Origin: Sulfuricurvum sp.
GTDB taxonomy: Bacteria; Campylobacterota; Campylobacteria; Campylobacterales; Sulfurimonadaceae
Direction: 5' to 3'
NCBI RefSeq assembly: GCF_023229695.1
Contig: NZ_JALNYS010000001.1
Span: forward strand, 197,697 to 261,696
Length of the DNA: 64,000 nucleotides
Shown here: positions 5,649 through 16,500 of the stretch, piece by piece
Layout: each line of letters opens with the position of its first letter
Position numbering within the stretch: the stretch's first letter is position 1
Translations under genes and position numbers: made by a program
The notes under the pieces: generated by a model
The model's input: the letters and a program-made list of their open reading frames with translations, nothing else
Told to the model about the DNA's origin: nothing
The model's database searches: none

Positions 5649-8600
5649 CGTAAAAATTCCCGTTATTACCGGAAGCGAAATGACGCGGCAATCGATACAA
5701 CCCGTTAGTGCGAGTATAGCGCGGCAATCCAGTCTCTATAAAACGCTTTCACGGATGTTTGCCGCTTTTGGAGTGGTAATGATATTTGCCGTGTCGGGGT
5801 GGGGAGGTCCACCTGCCTCATGGACAAGCAATACCCCAGTTATTTCGTTAAGTTGTACCCCTTCCAGTCTCGATGAGAGGCATGCGGGTACACAGTTGGT
5901 TAGCTGTGAGGTGAGTATTGATGTGGCCCCTAATAATGATGACTTAAAATTGACGATTAAAACGTCTGACGACACCGCAAGAACGAATGATAACGATTAC
6001 GAGAAATTGGATTCTGATTTTACATTCAATAAAAATACAACTACTAAAAGTAAAACGTTTACAATAACGATAAATGGTGACAGTGCGGTGGAATCGGACG
6101 AAACTTTTTTTGTTAACGTTGTTGAGAATAATACAGATAAGCAAAATTTTACGTTGCCATCCCCTCCTCAAACTGTCACCATACGCAATGATGATCTTGT
6201 TTTAACGGATCTTTCAATCACCAAAGCTGTTAATAATGCGACGCCGCTGGTGGGAGAAAACGTAACGTTTACGATTATAGGGAGAAATAACGGGCCGACA
6301 ACGTCGGACATAACCATTACCGACACATTACCGGCAGGTTTGACATGGGTATCGGACAGTGACGATCAGGGAAATTCATTTAACTGTACCAACAGCGGTC
6401 AGACGGTGACGTGTACCGGAACGCAGGATTTTGCTTCATCCGCACAGGTAACTGTCACGATTGTAGCCAATGTCGTTTCATCGGGTACGATTGTAAATAC
6501 TGCTACCATCGAATCAGCCAACAGTGTGAGTGAAAGCAACAGTGCCAATAACAGTGCGTCGGTTACCGTGATAGCCGGTTCTCCACCGGTGATGGGGAAT
6601 ATTCCCGATCAAAATGGCATCAAAAATACCCCTTTTACGCTGAATATCAGCGGAAATGTTACACGTACGGAAAACGATTCGATCTTGTCGTACGCTCTGA
6701 ACGGAACCTTGCCGACAGGGCTCAGTTTTAACACATCTACCGGTACCCTCAGCGGTACACCAACACAAACAGGAACATTCAGTTTTACGGCGACGGCGAC
6801 CGATAAAGACGGTACGTCGAATGCCGATCCTTTTATCCTGACAATAACTTCTGCGGCGACAGGGACGGTTCCCGAACTCCCAGCTGATAGTATGTGTAAC
6901 CTTTTTCCCACTCCGTTGACAACGTTTAGTCATCTTACAACACAAAATAACGGAATTTATAACAGTTGTAGTATTTCATATCCAACCGGAGCATGGACCG
7001 ATGCACATGTCGGTAATAATCCCCGTACAGGATGCCATGATGGAACACCAGGCACAGGATGTGATTGCGCTCGTGTCAATCCAACCTCGATGTATACGGC
7101 TCCACTTTACATCACGAATCGAACGGATACGGTGAGCCTGACCGGGACCAATACGTTGAGCGATTTAAATCAGCCTAATCTGAATCTTTCGGGAACGATT
7201 ACGTTTAATCCGTCGACAAGCTACAGTAATGATTCGCGTAAAGTAATGTTGATCGGGGATATGAATAATGTTAATGTAGATACGATGACCTTCAATGAAG
7301 GGGATTATTATATTAAGTCATGGACGATTTCGGGAAATGGAAATAACAAAAACAACATAAAGATCAATGGGGATGTCCGAATTTTTATTCAGGGAGATTT
7401 TACCAATCCCGGCAACAACGTTGATATTGCCTATGTAACGACGGCCTCTACCTTTTTTATGTATACGGGCGGTGATATGACTACGTCCAATCAAGGTGGA
7501 GGAAATGCGACATGGCAGGGATTTTATTACGTTAAGGGTAATTACACCAATAGTAATAATGCTAATGCTGCTAGTCTTAAGGGTGGGATCACGGCAGAGG
7601 GGACACTTACATTCAGCGGTCAAAATTATAGCGTAACCTATGATGCCGATAGAGCCGACCGTCTTGGTGGTCAGGTATGTGCAGCAGCAGTTACCGTCGG
7701 ATTCGATACGGCAGATTATCAAACGAGTGAAGATATCAATTTGCCGTTTGAATCAACCAGTACGATATTGATGACGATTCGATTATCCAAAGCGGCTGCT
7801 TATGATGTCACCGTAGCGTATGATACACAAAACGGTACAGCAATTGCAGGACAGGACTATATTGCACAAAGTGCGACGGTGACTATTCCGCGCGGACAAA
7901 CGAGTGTAACCGTGCCGATGTACATTATCCATGATCAGCCGATTGAACTGGATGAGACGTTTCAGGTTGTTTTGAGTAATCCGCAGCCTTCCGGTACATT
8001 GCTGGGGATTACCCCTGCGACGGTAACCATTCTTGCACAAACAACAGCACCGTTGTGTTATAAGGATGATTTTAATAGCGGAACAGCAACAGCAAATAAT
8101 TGGCGTGTACTCAAAAGCAGTGGAAGTTATACACCCGGTTATGTGAATAACAGAATGCAACTGACAGATGCCGTAGGTAATAGAGCAACAGCAATTACAA
8201 AAGATTATGAATTCAGTGCATCTCAAAATCTCATTATTGCTGAATTTACCCACTATGCTTACGCAGGTGACGGAGCAGACGGTATTGCACTTGTTTTGTA
8301 TGATTCAGCGGTTGGTGCAACACCGACGGTTGGAGCTTTCGGCGGATCTCTGGGATATGCACAAAAAAGCAATCCAGGAAGCGATTGTACGGTATCGGGC
8401 GGATGCCCGGGATTTCAAGGGGGATGGCTTGGATTAGGGATTGACGAATATGGGAATTATTCAAGTCCTACTGAAGGACGTTTAGGTGGGACGGGATTCA
8501 TTTCAGATGCTGTAGCGATTCGCGGGAAAGGGAGTAATCAAACAGGCTATACCTATTTGGCAGGAACTACTACGATGACTCCGTCGATCGATACGGCTGG

Positions 8601-10662
8601 AAGTACCCCTAAGCCTGGGGATAAGTTTCGTATGACGGTGGATGCGCGTGATCCTGCACATCTTTATATCTCACTAGAGCGCGATACAGGGACAGGGAAC
8701 GGATATCAATTTGTGATCGATAAATTTGATGCTATCGCGTCTCAGGGGGCAAGCCCGACGTATGTGCGCCTTGCTTTTACCGGCTCAACCGGTGGATCTA
8801 ATAATATTCACGAAATTGATGATTTGACGGTTAACGGAAACTGTAGCCCTTATGTACCATCTCTATCCGGGGCATTTCGTGTAACCGAAGATAGTTCAAC
8901 GGCCTCCTGGAGCGTAAAATGGCCCAAAAAACTGATTAAAACGCAAGTGGCACCCTTAATCAATAAACGCTTTTGCGTGTTGGCCGGAACCAGTGCCAAT
9001 GAGAGTGCTCTTCCACTAACGAGCAGTGTTGCAGTGGATGTAAATCTTACCAATTACACCGGTTACAATCAGCAACTTGTTTCCAATCTTATGATCCCAT
9101 CGGGCAGTGCAACAACCTGTTTTGATGTGAATTACGCAAGCGCTGCCAAAACGATGCAGTTTATTGTTGGAAAACATAATGATACCATCTCGGCAAAATC
9201 ATTTTCAGATACTTTTTCAATTCGACCTAAAAATTTTATTGTTGAAACCAATTCAACGACGCCGCTTCTTGTTGCTGGACAGACGTATCGTTTGGATGTG
9301 AATACAACCTCAATGACATCGACAAATCCGGTAGGAAATTATGATACTGTGCTTGGAACTTTGCCCAACACGAGTGTTCTTAAAACACTTGCACCCACAA
9401 TGATAACGTGTCCAGCAAACGGTTCAGAATCACTATCCCTTACTTTTACAAGTGGTCAAGCATCATCGTCAAATTTTGTATATGATAATGTTATGGATAT
9501 CGATGTAACCGTTTTAGATGGTAACTGGACCGAAACGGATCAGGCAAACGGTGGATGTATTCTTGGTTCGGATGATTGGACGACAACGCCGGTCGGATGT
9601 TTAATAAAAGGGGTGAAACAGGTGAGATTTGTTCCCCACCATTTCGATCTTACTGCCAATTTTCGAAATTTCAATAATGAAAAATTCACCTACCTCTCCA
9701 ATCCTAAAATCCCGGGCAATGATTATAATATGAGTGCGTTGCTTGATTTGAACATTACGGCTAAAACGGCTTTGAATCATGATGCAACGTATTATAATTC
9801 ATTATGTTATGCGAAAGCAAAGGATATTAAGATAACCTATACCCCACTATTTATAGATAATTTGACGAGCGCATGGTATCAATACGGTTTTGATTCAACG
9901 GTGATCGGCGATTCAAGCAAAAATATTGGGACGGATTTAAATCTGACCAGTCTGACTCCGGCAGTTTTTTCGACAGACCATAATGGTTCCGCTCAATTGC
10001 ATGTAAAAATCAATTTTGACCGGAATGAAACCAAACAGCTTTCCCCTTTTAATGTTGACATTACCAATATCGATGTAAATACCATTGATGAGGTTAATGC
10101 AGCGATCAATCCGCCTAATACGGCTTCTTTCGTATACGGCCGTTTCATCCCCCGCGATGTCAGAGTCTTCGGAGATACGGTTCCCTTTAGCGTAAATGGA
10201 TGGTATGAAGTGTTTGATGCCCAAACATTGGGAGGGACTGCTTTGTCTCCGAGTCGAAATGATCCTCTCTGGTTTGTGAATAGTTTGCACAGCGATACTA
10301 GCGATGGTAACGCAACGGTTTCTGTAGTGGAAAATTACGGTGCCCTTCCGACCAATGGAGCATCGGTTGGCGGTATCGAAACCTATAACTTTACCCATTA
10401 TGCGATCGGCGGATACAAAGCCCATATGAGTACCTCCCCATGGCTGTGGTATGGTGTAAATGCTTCCCCCTATGTCGATCCTACCGGAAATCAAAATTGT
10501 TTAACGCACCCGTGTTTTAATATCTCTGTCTCTCCGGTGGTCGGTACCAGCGGCAGTGCAAAAAGCGGTTTGGAATCGACTAAAAGCAGTAAATCCTCAA
10601 CGCAGAGCGGCAGCAACGGGAGCTGGAAAAGTACCAGCGATTATGCTCCGGCTATCCGATGA
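5641..10662 (+). CDS. Giant secreted MshQ-like protein (Calx-beta, DUF11, Ig, lectin-like and DUF6701 regions)
   Basis: A 1673-residue protein with an N-terminal hydrophobic segment (RMFAAFGVVMIFAVSGWGG, about 38-56) that suits a signal peptide with a long n-region. Approximate order: Calx-beta repeat (65-185, ending in PPQTVTIRND); DUF11 (190-310, LSITKAVNNATPLVGENV); putative Ig domain (315-405, LPTGLSFNTSTGTLSGTP); an Asn-rich region; second Calx-beta (685-795); lectin-like region (805-1070, GDGADGIALVL); DUF6701-like region (1080-1640); Ser/Lys-rich tail. This resembles MshQ of MSHA pilus loci, and three prepilin-like genes follow directly, the first overlapping by 4 bases. Probably surface-exposed or pilus-tip associated adhesin. 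The start is set by leader copy 4. Confidence 0.8.
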   Translation: MKTVKIPVITGSEMTRQSIQPVSASIARQSSLYKTLSRMFAAFGVVMIFAVSGWGGPPASWTSNTPVISLSCTPSSLDERHAGTQLVSCEVSIDVAPNNDDLKLTIKTSDDTARTNDNDYEKLDSDFTFNKNTTTKSKTFTITINGDSAVESDETFFVNVVENNTDKQNFTLPSPPQTVTIRNDDLVLTDLSITKAVNNATPLVGENVTFTIIGRNNGPTTSDITITDTLPAGLTWVSDSDDQGNSFNCTNSGQTVTCTGTQDFASSAQVTVTIVANVVSSGTIVNTATIESANSVSESNSANNSASVTVIAGSPPVMGNIPDQNGIKNTPFTLNISGNVTRTENDSILSYALNGTLPTGLSFNTSTGTLSGTPTQTGTFSFTATATDKDGTSNADPFILTITSAATGTVPELPADSMCNLFPTPLTTFSHLTTQNNGIYNSCSISYPTGAWTDAHVGNNPRTGCHDGTPGTGCDCARVNPTSMYTAPLYITNRTDTVSLTGTNTLSDLNQPNLNLSGTITFNPSTSYSNDSRKVMLIGDMNNVNVDTMTFNEGDYYIKSWTISGNGNNKNNIKINGDVRIFIQGDFTNPGNNVDIAYVTTASTFFMYTGGDMTTSNQGGGNATWQGFYYVKGNYTNSNNANAASLKGGITAEGTLTFSGQNYSVTYDADRADRLGGQVCAAAVTVGFDTADYQTSEDINLPFESTSTILMTIRLSKAAAYDVTVAYDTQNGTAIAGQDYIAQSATVTIPRGQTSVTVPMYIIHDQPIELDETFQVVLSNPQPSGTLLGITPATVTILAQTTAPLCYKDDFNSGTATANNWRVLKSSGSYTPGYVNNRMQLTDAVGNRATAITKDYEFSASQNLIIAEFTHYAYAGDGADGIALVLYDSAVGATPTVGAFGGSLGYAQKSNPGSDCTVSGGCPGFQGGWLGLGIDEYGNYSSPTEGRLGGTGFISDAVAIRGKGSNQTGYTYLAGTTTMTPSIDTAGSTPKPGDKFRMTVDARDPAHLYISLERDTGTGNGYQFVIDKFDAIASQGASPTYVRLAFTGSTGGSNNIHEIDDLTVNGNCSPYVPSLSGAFRVTEDSSTASWSVKWPKKLIKTQVAPLINKRFCVLAGTSANESALPLTSSVAVDVNLTNYTGYNQQLVSNLMIPSGSATTCFDVNYASAAKTMQFIVGKHNDTISAKSFSDTFSIRPKNFIVETNSTTPLLVAGQTYRLDVNTTSMTSTNPVGNYDTVLGTLPNTSVLKTLAPTMITCPANGSESLSLTFTSGQASSSNFVYDNVMDIDVTVLDGNWTETDQANGGCILGSDDWTTTPVGCLIKGVKQVRFVPHHFDLTANFRNFNNEKFTYLSNPKIPGNDYNMSALLDLNITAKTALNHDATYYNSLCYAKAKDIKITYTPLFIDNLTSAWYQYGFDSTVIGDSSKNIGTDLNLTSLTPAVFSTDHNGSAQLHVKINFDRNETKQLSPFNVDITNIDVNTIDEVNAAINPPNTASFVYGRFIPRDVRVFGDTVPFSVNGWYEVFDAQTLGGTALSPSRNDPLWFVNSLHSDTSDGNATVSVVENYGALPTNGASVGGIETYNFTHYAIGGYKAHMSTSPWLWYGVNASPYVDPTGNQNCLTHPCFNISVSPVVGTSGSAKSGLESTKSSKSSTQSGSNGSWKSTSDYAPAIR

Positions 10663-11321
10663 AGCGAGTCGTTATGCGTTCGGCTATGGCCATGATCGAA
10701 TTGATTTTCGCGATTGTCGTCATTGCGATCAGCCTCCTCTCCATCCCCTCCATGATGGCGGTGGCGGCCCAATCGAGCAAGGGGAGCGTCATCGATGAGG
10801 ATGTTATGTCCCGCCTCTCGGGGTGGGTTATGGACAAATCACAGGCGCGATGGGATGGAAATTACAGCGCCTCCGGTTCGGGTCCGCTCTGGATTCCCGG
10901 TGATTTGAACTGTACTTCACGCGGAAGCGGGAACGTGTGGTACCGAGTCAATGCCGACTCCACGGTGCAGTGTGATGATCAGAACCGAACGCCTTCGGCA
11001 ATATTGTCATCCTATCCGGACGGAAACCTTTCTCGCGGAATTGAACGTTTAAACGGCGGGAGTGAAAATCTTGAGATCAACACTACGAGCGCAGAGAGTT
11101 ATACCATTACGGCCAGTTATGCGGTAAGCTATGTCCCCTCCACCGTAAGCGTTAGCGGTAATACGGCAACCGCAACGTGGGTATTGGGGTCATCAACTGC
11201 TATGGAGCCTTCTCCATCCGTGGCGGCGACTCATCTCAAACGTGTCGTAACCCGCTTCAGTGATCCCGATACTCAAACGGATATGGTGTTGACATTTTTT
11301 AAATCCAATAAAGGCAATTAA
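10659..11321 (+). CDS. Type IV prepilin-like minor pilin
   Basis: A 220-residue protein with a prepilin-type N-terminus: a short basic leader (MKRVVMRSAMA), then MIELIFAIVVIAISLL, with the glutamate and hydrophobic helix expected after the peptidase cleavage site. The residue before the mature start is Ala, not the usual Gly. The rest is a polar, Ser/Thr-rich globular part with two Cys (NCTS, QCDD), probably a disulphide. It overlaps the MshQ-like gene as ATGA and the next prepilin gene by one base. By position it corresponds to MshD-type minor pilins; that is inference. Confidence 0.78.
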   Translation: MKRVVMRSAMAMIELIFAIVVIAISLLSIPSMMAVAAQSSKGSVIDEDVMSRLSGWVMDKSQARWDGNYSASGSGPLWIPGDLNCTSRGSGNVWYRVNADSTVQCDDQNRTPSAILSSYPDGNLSRGIERLNGGSENLEINTTSAESYTITASYAVSYVPSTVSVSGNTATATWVLGSSTAMEPSPSVAATHLKRVVTRFSDPDTQTDMVLTFFKSNKGN

Positions 11322-12247
11322 TGAAAACCTCCATACGCCGAAACGGTTTTACGATGATTGAATTGCTTTTTGTGATTGTGATCATGGGGGTAGTCGGTGG
11401 ATTCGCTCTTGACACCGTCCGTCAATATTATGAGAATATTTTTCGCACTCATGAGTATACCAAACAGGTTGCCGATGCCGATCACATACTCGAACAGCTC
11501 TCAAAATATTTTGAAACAGCCATCAACGCATCCATTGTCAATCTGGATGAAACCAATTCAAATACGTGTTACGGGACACCGGGGACCAATAACGGTGATT
11601 TTACCGTTGCGTTTGTTGCCGTGGATAATGACAGTCTCCGGGGAATCAACGGGCAGCCAGGATGGAGTGAAGATACATTGCTCCAGAACAATAACATTTT
11701 AAGTGCACCTGATGCAGACTATACGGCAGCCGATACGATTATTACCGCGCTCTATCCGACATCCGATTTGAATAATTCGGCAGTTTATGATGCCGACAGT
11801 ATGAACGTCAATGCCTGTACTCGCTTTAACTGGAACGGGGGAGGAACAGAGGGGTATCATAGGATTACGGGTGCTCCGACCGCGACAACGCTTCCGTTGG
11901 TCGCGGGCAATATTGCAACGGATGGAAAACAAAAATACTTAATGCGGACCGCTTATGCCTTTCGTGTTTTGGATAACGGTGATTTTAAGATGTACAGCAA
12001 TTTTCGTCCGTGGTTAGGAGAAACGTACACTGATACGACAACACGTCAAAATCTTCTGGGACAGAATGTGGCCCACTTCAGCATCCATTACAATGCACAG
12101 GATTTTCAGAATAATGCAAATATCAACGATCGCGGGATGATATGGAAGCTCAAAATTTGTATGACGGGGATAGATGCCAATTTAAGTGAATCGGTGAGTG
12201 CTTCTCAACAGATATGCCGTGAAAGGAGTGTCCATGTACGGTATTAA
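11321..12247 (+). CDS. Type IV prepilin-like minor pilin, MshO/PilW-like
   Basis: A 308-residue protein with a canonical prepilin signal: RRNGFTMIELLFVIVIMG, cleaved after Gly with Phe1 and Glu5. The long globular part with paired cysteines (NTCYGT, NACTRF, KICMTG, QQICRE) fits the larger minor pilins of the PilW/MshO type, which act in pilus priming. It starts at the TAATG junction with the previous gene and overlaps the next gene by 14 bases, so the set is translationally coupled. Confidence 0.78.
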   Translation: MKTSIRRNGFTMIELLFVIVIMGVVGGFALDTVRQYYENIFRTHEYTKQVADADHILEQLSKYFETAINASIVNLDETNSNTCYGTPGTNNGDFTVAFVAVDNDSLRGINGQPGWSEDTLLQNNNILSAPDADYTAADTIITALYPTSDLNNSAVYDADSMNVNACTRFNWNGGGTEGYHRITGAPTATTLPLVAGNIATDGKQKYLMRTAYAFRVLDNGDFKMYSNFRPWLGETYTDTTTRQNLLGQNVAHFSIHYNAQDFQNNANINDRGMIWKLKICMTGIDANLSESVSASQQICRERSVHVRY

Positions 12248-12680
12248 ACGTCGCGGTTTTGCAATGATACTGGCGATTTTTGTCGTTGTGTTGGTGGCAG
12301 GTGGGGGTGCTCTATTGTTGAGCAATGCATCGGTGGCGAGCAAGTCGGTCAGCGACAATTATCTCCGTGCTCAAGCTGAGCTTTTAAATGAAAGCGCCAC
12401 CGAATTTGCCGTGATGCGGGCACAGGGATTTGATACAAGCGGAGGCAATTGTCTCGAAAATATCAATATTACCGTAAACGATGCAACCGGACATGCTATG
12501 TTCGATGCCAATGTGACCATTCGCTATTCATTTAGAGGTACGGCACCGGCTGCGTGTGTTAATGTTTTGGCGGTTAATACGCTCAAAGAGACGACAATGT
12601 TAATCGATACCGCAGTAACCGACCGTAATATCAGTACCGAACCGATCCGTGTTCACAAGCGTACCTGGCAAAAGTTATAG
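12234..12680 (+). CDS. MshP/PilX-like minor pilin
   Basis: A 148-residue protein with a prepilin-like N-terminus, MYGIKRRGFAMILAIFVVVLVAGG, but the Glu expected at mature position 5 is Leu. Loss of Glu5 is characteristic of one minor pilin per pilus (PilX/GspK/MshP type). ATG 12234 is chosen because AAAGGAG lies 5 bases upstream. Two Cys (NCLEN, AACVN) may form a disulphide. It is the last gene of the run; no terminator is obvious before the repeats that start at 12703. Confidence 0.72.
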   Translation: MYGIKRRGFAMILAIFVVVLVAGGGALLLSNASVASKSVSDNYLRAQAELLNESATEFAVMRAQGFDTSGGNCLENINITVNDATGHAMFDANVTIRYSFRGTAPAACVNVLAVNTLKETTMLIDTAVTDRNISTEPIRVHKRTWQKL

Positions 12681-12702
12681 GGGAGGGAATATTCAAAGAT
12701 TA

Positions 12703-12833
12703 ATACCAAACTTTATTAACTAGGCATACTCTCGTCATTTTGTGCTACGACACAAAATCCAATGCAAGAGATGGATCCCGTATCAAGTACGGGATGACAA
12801 AATGCGTATAGACAGTTAAAGATAGACGGTATA
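12703..12833. repeat. Dispersed repeat family B, copy B1 (131 bp)
   Basis: Nearly identical to 36924-37054 over 131 bases with only a few differences. It begins ATACCAAACTTTATTAACTA and ends GATAGACGGTATA, so the extreme ends (ATACC/GGTAT) are inverted. The inner part contains TCCCGTATCAAGTACGGGA, a palindrome, and GGGATGACAAAA. The inner segment resembles GTCATTCCG...CGGGATGAC palindromic repeats that I recall from many proteobacteria. No coding potential. Confidence 0.8.
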
Positions 12834-12878
12834 AGGGTGAAACAAAACCGAACCGGGGAAGGAAAAGACTCAATTAAA

Positions 12879-13094
12879 AGCTGACCTTACGCATCTTTTT
12901 CAAAAGGGGCGAAATAGGTCAGTAATCTCCCGCATCCGGAAGATGCGGGTAGCTTCAGGGGATTGTATGGGTGAAAAGCGTCAAAAAAGCCAATTGCTTG
13001 GCTTTTTTAGCTTAGGAGCCGATACACGAAGTGCCGGGGCTGGGCCGTCCCTGCCACTTGATGGGCTATGAGCGAAAAGCGCGTAACATCAGTT
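12879..13094 (+). repeat. Dispersed repeat family A, long copy A3 (about 216 bp)
   Basis: Begins AGCTGACCTTACGCAT and ends GCGCGTAACATCAGTT, imperfect inverted repeats. Contains the hairpin TCCCGCATCCGGAAGATGCGGG and the module GGGTGAAAAGCGTC then AAAAAAGCCAA-TTGC-TTGGCTTTTTT, a perfect terminator-like hairpin. The arms of the first hairpin differ from A2 but still pair. With family B it fills the 454-base gap between the last prepilin gene and the CheY-like gene; no gene is supported in that gap. Confidence 0.75.
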
Positions 13095-13097
13095 AAA

Positions 13098-13125
13098 AGG
13101 TAGATAGAGCTAAGAAACTCTATCT
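13098..13125 (-). terminator. Terminator of the phosphorelay operon
   Basis: On the minus strand AGATAGAG-8 bases-CTCTATCT forms a perfect 8-bp stem, followed by ACCTTTT. It lies about 10 bases after the stop of the CheY-like gene, which ends the minus-strand operon. Confidence 0.6.
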
Positions 13126-13134
13126 GAGGAGAAT

Positions 13135-13512
13135 TTAGAGGGCGAGCTGGGCAATTTTGGAGAGGACATCTTTCTCGCGAACCGGTTTCATCAGAAAACC
13201 GTTTGCACCGCACTCTAACGCTTCGGTTTTTTTGGTTTCATCGGTAGTCAGGATAATGACCGGGAGCTGACGAAGCGATTCATCGGCACGTATCACTTTT
13301 AGCATTTCAATCCCACCCATCACCGGCATAATGATATCAAGCAAAATGATATCAATATCATCCTGACTTTTTAAAACCCCTATTGCGTCCGCACCGTTTT
13401 TTGCCTCGACAACTTGCGAGACATTAGGCGCTTTCATCAGCATGGTTTTTAAAAGCTTGAGATTAATCATATCGTCATCAACAGCAAGTACTTTTAGTTT
13501 TTTATCGCCCAT
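13135..13512 (-). CDS. CheY-like single-domain response regulator
   Basis: A 125-residue stand-alone receiver domain: acidic pair VDDD near residue 13, phospho-acceptor in IILLDIIMPVMGG (about residue 59), conserved Thr in VIILTTDE and Lys in GFLMKPVRE. No output domain, so it must act by protein contact or as a phosphate shuttle. It lies 15 bases downstream of the hybrid kinase gene and is its likely partner. All residues needed for phosphorylation are present. Confidence 0.9.
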   Translation of the reverse strand: MGDKKLKVLAVDDDMINLKLLKTMLMKAPNVSQVVEAKNGADAIGVLKSQDDIDIILLDIIMPVMGGIEMLKVIRADESLRQLPVIILTTDETKKTEALECGANGFLMKPVREKDVLSKIAQLAL

Positions 13513-13527
13513 TGTGTTGTTCCTATT

Positions 13528-16500
13528 TTAGATAAATTTTTCAAATACTAGACGTAAAAGATCTTTGTTGACAAGATTCTTGATAATCTCATGTACGTAG
13601 AGCGCATCATCCGCCTCGGCTTTTACACTTGGATCAATCAGCATGACAAGAGATATATCGCTATTGTTAGCTTTAATTATATCATACAAATCTTTTAGAT
13701 TGAGTTCATTTAACGTTTTATCAAAGAGTGCAAGCTTATAACGTCTATGGGTAATTTCGTCGATAAGTTTCTCGGCACTGTTGACACTTTTATAAGTATA
13801 TCCCAAGTCATCCAGAATTTTTGAAAAAAGTTTCATCTCTATCGTATTGTTCTTGGCAATAACGATATCAGCATCATAGGCCGAAGGGCGTGGTACGTCA
13901 AGAACAGCAGGCTCTGCGGCAGGACTCTCCGGACTAGGGTGATTTTCAGGTTCTACAGCTTCTATTGAAGTCAGCAAAATTTCATTGATCCCGCTCTCTT
14001 CCGCAATCGTCTCACTCGAAATAGTTTCCGATTCGATCACAGCCTCTTCTTCACTTTCGGCAGGAGCATTCAGCTCTTGAGCACTTTTTGGAATGGCTTT
14101 TATATCGATAATTTTATGGGCTAGAAAATTATTAAGCAGTGAGATAATCTCAGAACGGACTAGCGGTTTTGTCGTGTATTCATCCATTCCGGCGGCCATG
14201 AAACGTTCACGGTCCCCTTTCAGTGCATTCGCCGTTAATGCGATGATCGGAATATGGTGTTGATCGTAGTCTTCCTCAAAGTCAAGTATCTCCTGCGTCG
14301 CTTCGATACCATCGAGTACCGGCATCTGGATATCCATAAAGATAATATCATAATTGCCGTTTTTCCGTTTTTCGAACGCTTCGAGGCCGTTATTGGCGAT
14401 GGTAATCTCAAATCCAAGATCTTCTAGGGTACGGCGAATCAGTTTTTGGTTAATAATATTGTCTTCGGCAACCAGAGCCGAAGCGGCAAAACGGGAGTTC
14501 TTTTCATCGAATTTTTTACGTCGGGTCGCTTTTTGTTTACGGTTGCTAAAGGCTTCAGCCTCATACGATTCGAGTGTCGTACGAATTTTAGAGCTGTTGA
14601 GAGGCTCATAAAGAACCTTGAAAATATCGATTCCCATCGAATCGATTTTTTTCATGTAGTATGATTTGGTAATGAGGACAAGTTGCTCTTGTGACGAAGC
14701 ATAATCCACTAAATCTTCATCAACCGTATAGTCGTTGTCAATAAAGAGGAGGTCATAATTGACTTGCCGTTCTAAAATTTTAAGTTCGCTAAGTTCATGA
14801 AAGGTGGTGTAGCTGACGCCGAAATAGTCCAGATACTCTTTTAAATAGGTGGTTTGGAGTTTTTTCTTCGAGTTGCTTTCTAAGATAACGGCATTGATAT
14901 TGGAAAAAGAGGATTTAAGCGATTCATTAAGGGTCTCAATCTCTTCAAATTCAAGGGTGAAGAAGAAAGTGGTTCCGCTTCCCGGTTCACTCTCAAGATC
15001 AAGTTTAGACCCCATCAATTCAACAAATCGGCTGGAAATGGTTAGACCAAGACCGGTACCGCCGTATTTACGGGTAATCGATGTGTCGGCTTGGGAAAAT
15101 GCATCAAAAATGCGGGATTTTTGTTCACTGGTAACTCCGATACCGTTGTCTTTAACCTGAAATCGGACACGTGCATGATTGAGACGATCGCACGCTTCAC
15201 GGCGGATATCAACGCTGACCGAACCGCCGCTATTCGTAAATTTAACCGCATTGCTGAGTAGATTGATAATAACTTCTTTAATCTTGGTCGGGTCCCCTTT
15301 GAGTGGGCGCTCAAGACTCGGATCAACGTAGCAGGCAAGGTCGATGTGTTTTTCGGAAGCACGTACCGCATACACTTCAACCGCACTTTCGAATTCATCC
15401 ATCGGATTAAAGACGATCTCTTCAATTTCAAGTTTATTGCTCTCAATTTTAGAGAGGTCAAGGATATTATTAATAATTTCGAGAAGATTTTCAGAACTTT
15501 TTTCAATAATATCGATAAATTCACGCTGTTCATCGTGCAGTTCGGTATCTTTGAGCAATTCGGTGAATCCGACGATACCGTTGAGCGGTGTCCGGATTTC
15601 GTGAGACATATTGGCCAGAAACATCGACTTGGCTTCAGACGCTTCAAGCGCGTACTGTTTATCGTTAAGCGTTTGTTCAATAATACGTTCGAGCAAGGCG
15701 TAGGCTTGCGCCGTTCCGACAGCCGTATCAAGATTGATCGATTGACTCAGTGCCTCTGCTTCATTATCGTGGGTATTGGTTGCAACCCGCTTTAGAACCA
15801 ATTCAAGGTTTTTAATATTGGTAGTAATTTCAGCAGAGAACAAATAGCCTAAAATGGCCAGTAATACCCCAAGAATCCATGCAACAATCGCAATGATCAG
15901 AAGTTGGATCGAATCGTGTTGAATAACCGATGTCCGCTCATCCATTGCATCGATCAATACTTTTTCTGCTTCATTGATTGCATCTATTTTCTCGGAAATC
16001 ATTGCAAACCAGATACCCGACTGCGTTTGGTACGTTCCGGTCGGGCTCCCCTGCAAAATACTGGTACGTTCTGCGGTGATATCCAGATAGAGTTCGGTAT
16101 TATCTTCATTGAAAAGGGTAGTACTGAATTTTGACTGGATCTCCTTATTTCGGATCCCTTCAAGATTGAAGGCATCGGCTTTGGCAATAATGGAGACCCA
16201 CTGATTTAACTCTTTTTCCGAAAGGGGAGTGGCACGGGAGAGGACATACGTAATGTAATCGCGTTCAATACTGCTGTACTCATTAACACGCACCAATGAG
16301 AGATAGGTTGAGGAGAGGGAGTTGACTTCATCATCTACATGGAGTGTCGCAAGCTCAGCGAGTTCATTAATAAGCGCTTCTTGTGACTTTCCGTAGAGAT
16401 CGGTAAATATTTTATCAAAATCGGCAGTACCGTTGTCGACCAGAGGGCGATATTTTACTATCCCTTTTTGAAGTTTGGTAACCAATGCGGATACGGCGGC

